DNA of 64,000 nt. Source: Glossina fuscipes. Its lineage: Eukaryota > Arthropoda > Insecta > Diptera > Glossinidae. The translations under genes were made by a program, and so were the position numbers. Location: positions 2,014,277 to 2,078,276 of the forward strand of contig NW_023998423.1 of NCBI RefSeq assembly GCF_014805625.2. The letters run 5' to 3'. Each line of letters begins with the position of its first letter. Within the stretch, counting starts at the first letter, position 1. Below the pieces are notes generated by a model that did no database searches, had not been told where the DNA came from, and saw only the letters and a program-made list of their open reading frames with translations. Shown in pieces: positions 62,509 through 64,000 of the stretch.

Positions 62509-63539
62509 ATTTGTCGTCGAACTTCTGCTTCAATACTTATTTTGGTTAAAATTTTGTGAACACACATAAACACACTCCGTTCCAAGCAAAGCATAAAAAC
62601 TCTTCCTTGGTCGTATAACTAATATTATATTATTATATTATTATAATATTGTTCCGTATAAGGCCAACTCATCAATATATTTTTATTTGAATAGACTTTC
62701 GTGGGTTTTTGTTCTCATTGCTTGAGAAATACTTTTACTTTTTTTTTTGTTTGCTTCCTTTTCTTATAACCGGAAGAATTTTTTAGGTGAAAGCACACAC
62801 AAACTCTTTTTTCTATGTAGATAAATAATTCTTATCTAAAATTCTTATAGATTTGCCGAAAGTTTCTTATAAGAATTTTGGTTNNNNNNNNNNAACCAAA
62901 ATTCTTATAAGAAACTTTCGGCAAATCTATAAGAATTTTAGATAACAATTATTTATTTACGTAGAAAAAAAGAGTTTGTGTATATTTTCGCTTAAAAAAT
63001 TCTCCCGGTTATAAGAAAAGGTAGCAAACAAAAAAAAAGTAAAAGTATTTCTCAAGCCGTGAAAACAAAATATTTCGTTCGAGAATCTAAATATAAAATA
63101 AAACAAGATAATTAATTAGAAACTCAGGAAAATTAATATTCATTTCAGTGGCGGACGAAATTGCAAGAAATTACGATTAATAACATTGATTTCATGCGTC
63201 CGCATTCATAACACATTTAACATTTCTGTGTACATCTGTATACTTCTATATCTAAGTCATTTATAAACTTTTTTAAGATGCAAAGAACTTACTGTTCACA
63301 ATCTACCTTTTTTAAGCAACACTGCGAACCTTAGCTAGTCAATCTGCTGCTTTGCGGAAGAAGAAGACTTTTTGGTTTTATTTTAACAAATTTGATCAAA
63401 ACGATTTAATTTAATGCAAATTTTTTATTACAAAGATGCTTAATATAACACATACAGTATAATATCTCATTTAGAGGCCTCGTCCATTTACCCCTTATAG
63501 CAAAAAAAAAAATAAATAAAAGATATAGCATAGAAAAAT
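62509..63539. other. Divergent intergenic region with assembly gap
   Basis: The region separates didum (-) from the next gene (+), so it should hold both promoters. It contains the 10-N gap at 62884-62893 and the inverted repeat around it. (ATT/TTA)-rich sequence lies at about 62625-62650. Confidence 0.6.
62720..63056. repeat. Long inverted repeat centred on an assembly gap
   Basis: The left arm, about 62720-62883, is the reverse complement of the right arm, about 62894-63056. The 40 or so bases next to the gap are perfect mirror copies: TAAGAATTTTGGTT before the Ns and AACCAAAATTCTTA after. Outer parts match with a few substitutions and small indels (for example CTTGAGAAATACTTTTACTT against AAGTAAAAGTATTTCTCAAG). 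Confidence 0.9.
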
Positions 63540-64000
63540 ATGAATTCCTTTTTGGATAATGAAGAAATCAATCAAGAAGTCCAAGAAACTATAAAGCAAA
63601 AATGGGTAATTAATAATAATAATATGAAAGAAATTACAGAACCTCATGTTTTGGTATTTTGTTTTGCAAGACTTTAACTGAAGAGGATCTCAAGCGACAA
63701 TTTACTGACGCCGAATTAAAGAAGTTGTGTTTAAAACATAAATGCCGGGTGGACATGTTTAAATGGAATCCGGTGAATGAAATGCGCGAAAAGCTTTTAA
63801 AAGATGGACGATTTAAACAACGTTCAATCGCCTATTGCCTACGTTTAACAGCTAAAGGTGTTAATAAATACAAGCACAAAATAATCTACGATCCAAAAAC
63901 TATACAAAAGTGGCGGGAGGAAGATTGGCGTGATCGTTTAAAGAATAGTATTTTGAGTTTAGGAATGTGGTTGGCGGACGAAAGAGAAGAACAGCAAGAT
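63540..64000 (+). CDS. Unrecognised protein, N-terminal part (runs off the window)
   Basis: Exon 1 is 63540-63605, starting ATG and ending TGG before GTAATT. After a 65-bp intron, exon 2 starts at 63671 and stays open to the window end. Both are phase 0, giving 132 residues so far. The protein is highly charged and helical in character. It begins MNSFLDNEEINQEVQE, with TEEDLKRQFTDAELKKLCLK and a basic stretch (HKCRVDMFKWNP, LKDGRFKQRS), then WREEDWRDRLKN. There is no signal peptide, membrane segment or motif that I can name. It is divergently placed to didum across a gap-containing region. Confidence 0.65.

Overview
The window looks like nuclear DNA of a higher (brachyceran, probably calyptrate) fly. 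It is AT-rich, and most gene introns are 50-70 bp with clean GT/AG ends. The recognisable proteins are close to their Drosophila counterparts, for example a myosin V that begins MSSEELLY. A muscid-type dispersed repeat recurs throughout. A tsetse-like fly is possible, but that is inference. There is one assembly gap of 10 Ns at 62884-62893. I found no CRISPR array, operon, rRNA or intact tRNA.

Layout. The 3' end of a DNAJC21-type gene sits at 1-173. A minus-strand LHFPL-family tetraspan gene lies at 4611-5490. Positions 5.5-16.2 kb form a gene desert of transposon debris: non-LTR reverse transcriptase, an I-like 3' end, Tc1/mariner pieces and tRNA-like SINE copies. A small secreted cysteine-rich gene is at 16316-17052. 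A hAT-type element with a perfect 8-bp target-site duplication follows at 17258-18523. More repeats run to 25.9 kb, where a gamma-glutamylaminecyclotransferase-like gene lies (25951-26528).

The gene-dense part begins at 29.4 kb. Orc1 (+, 29382-32745) converges on PIG-G (-, 32769-37333) with only 23 bp between stop codons. Pex6 (-, 38238-41764) comes next. A repeat-rich interval at 42-46 kb contains a dynein heavy-chain pseudogene fragment and a duplicated copy of the next gene's 5' end. Then come a C2H2/MADF-like zinc-finger gene (+, 46343-48373), a divergent mitochondrial EF-Tu paralogue (+, 48888-51151) and the complete 15-exon myosin V gene didum (-, 53071-62508). The first exons of an unrecognised gene (+) start at 63540 and run off the window.

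The genes are unrelated housekeeping functions: replication origin licensing, GPI-anchor synthesis, peroxisome import, mitochondrial translation and actin-based transport. They do not form a functional cluster. All multi-exon models were built by hand from splice sites, and the codon phase is consistent at every junction. I did not find a clearly novel biological system. The most notable non-textbook observations are the hAT insertion, the inverted repeat centred on the assembly gap, the tRNA-like repeat family, the dynein fragment broken by an 8-bp tandem duplication, and the ultra-compact Orc1/PIG-G junction.
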